Shown in pieces: positions 63,782 to 64,000 of a stretch of 64,000 nt of DNA. Positions within the stretch are counted from its first letter, which is position 1; every line of letters starts with the position of its first letter. A program made the translations under genes and the position numbers. Source of the DNA: Massilia solisilvae (GTDB taxonomy: Bacteria > Pseudomonadota > Gammaproteobacteria > Burkholderiales > Burkholderiaceae_D); contig NZ_JANUGV010000007.1 in assembly GCF_024753215.1 (NCBI RefSeq), positions 62,001-126,000 on the forward strand, read 5' to 3'. The notes under the pieces were generated by a model that was not told where the DNA came from, made no database searches, and worked only from the letters and a program-made list of their open reading frames with translations.

Positions 63782-64000
63782 GTGGTCCCCTTGCCTGGCC
63801 TGCGGTTGAGCTGGGGCAGCGATATCGCACGGGTTTCGGCGGGGATGCTCGCCACCCGCATGGCCGGGCACATTGGCAGCGTCAACGCTCGCTTGATCCC
63901 ACATGATCTGGTCGTGCTCGCGCAGCTGTCGGAGGACTGCCTCGTGGATGCGCTGCCTCTGGACGATCCAGCACCGGCCGTCGCGACGAATCCATCGGTG
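63782..64000 (+). other. Open but unassigned reading frame running off the window end
   Basis: From a GTG at 63782 a plus-strand frame stays open for 73 codons to the window end (MVPLPGLRLSW...). There is no good ribosome binding site and no family resemblance. In DNA this GC-rich an open stretch of this length is common by chance. It could be the start of a gene divergent from valS; I see nothing else in the last 286 bp. Confidence 0.2.

Noticed and set aside
63677..63904. Small minus-strand frame overlapping the valS start
   Set aside because: It overlaps the valS promoter and coding start, with no family match.

Overview
The window is a compact, GC-rich, almost fully coding bacterial chromosome segment. 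Gene content and order point to a betaproteobacterium of the Burkholderiales, most likely Oxalobacteraceae (Massilia/Duganella-like): a dusB-fis-purH-ruvCAB run, tyrS-dtd, rplM-rpsI, argC/bactofilin/erpA/anmK, a LysM-dprA-smg-topoisomerase run beside def-fmt, an NtrY/NtrX-type pair next to rsmB, and a Coq7-type ubiquinone hydroxylase. The lineage call is inferred from gene content; no rRNA or tRNA gene is visible. I see no phage, integrase, transposase or CRISPR array.

Layout. 1-4.8 kb: the end of rsmB, a DUF4390 protein, a membrane histidine kinase with a shortened NtrX-like regulator, a degenerate CobW-like protein and a DUF3567 protein. 4.8-9.4 kb is an accessory stretch: a stand-alone class II glutamine amidotransferase, a four-repeat OAA-family lectin, an SPW membrane protein and an ABC-2 exporter. 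9.6-15.5 kb: metH, an orphan BrnA-like protein, fmt and def. 15.8-22.2 kb: LysM protein, dprA, smg, a periplasmic lipocalin and topB. 22.5-29.8 kb: a CHASE3-type chemoreceptor, an ABC transporter whose permease is fused to an M1 aminopeptidase, and a lone Rieske protein. 29.9-36 kb: an unknown protein, coq7, an OsmC protein, a NatAB-like exporter with a secreted alpha/beta hydrolase, then rplM-rpsI.

36.1-40.3 kb carries a small metabolic cassette (Gfo/Idh oxidoreductase, EthD protein, M20 hydrolase) read divergently from its probable MocR-type regulator and lying between rpsI and argC. 40.4-54.4 kb is core: argC, bactofilin, erpA, anmK, an M23 endopeptidase, tyrS, dtd, a PEBP-like protein, a histidine phosphatase, dusB, fis, purH and ruvCAB. 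54.4-60.7 kb is accessory again: a TMEM175-type channel, a secreted trypsin-like protease, a secreted amidohydrolase-CIA30 fusion, a DesK/DesR-type pair and a DUF2147 protein. The window ends with valS and a short uncertain stretch.

Two families of intergenic palindromic repeats punctuate gene ends. Family A has arms built on GTAGGGTGGGC/GCCCACGCGTTC; family B on CGTCGTCCCGGCGAA/CCGGGACCCATGC. Both often occur as inverted pairs about 80-165 bp long, like REP doublets. The most interesting points are the four-domain lectin, the MocR cassette inside core synteny, the receiver-Fis regulator with a P-loop-less CobW-like partner, the amidohydrolase-CIA30 fusion beside a two-component system, the orphan BrnA and Rieske genes, and a codon-usage-shifted patch inside tyrS.
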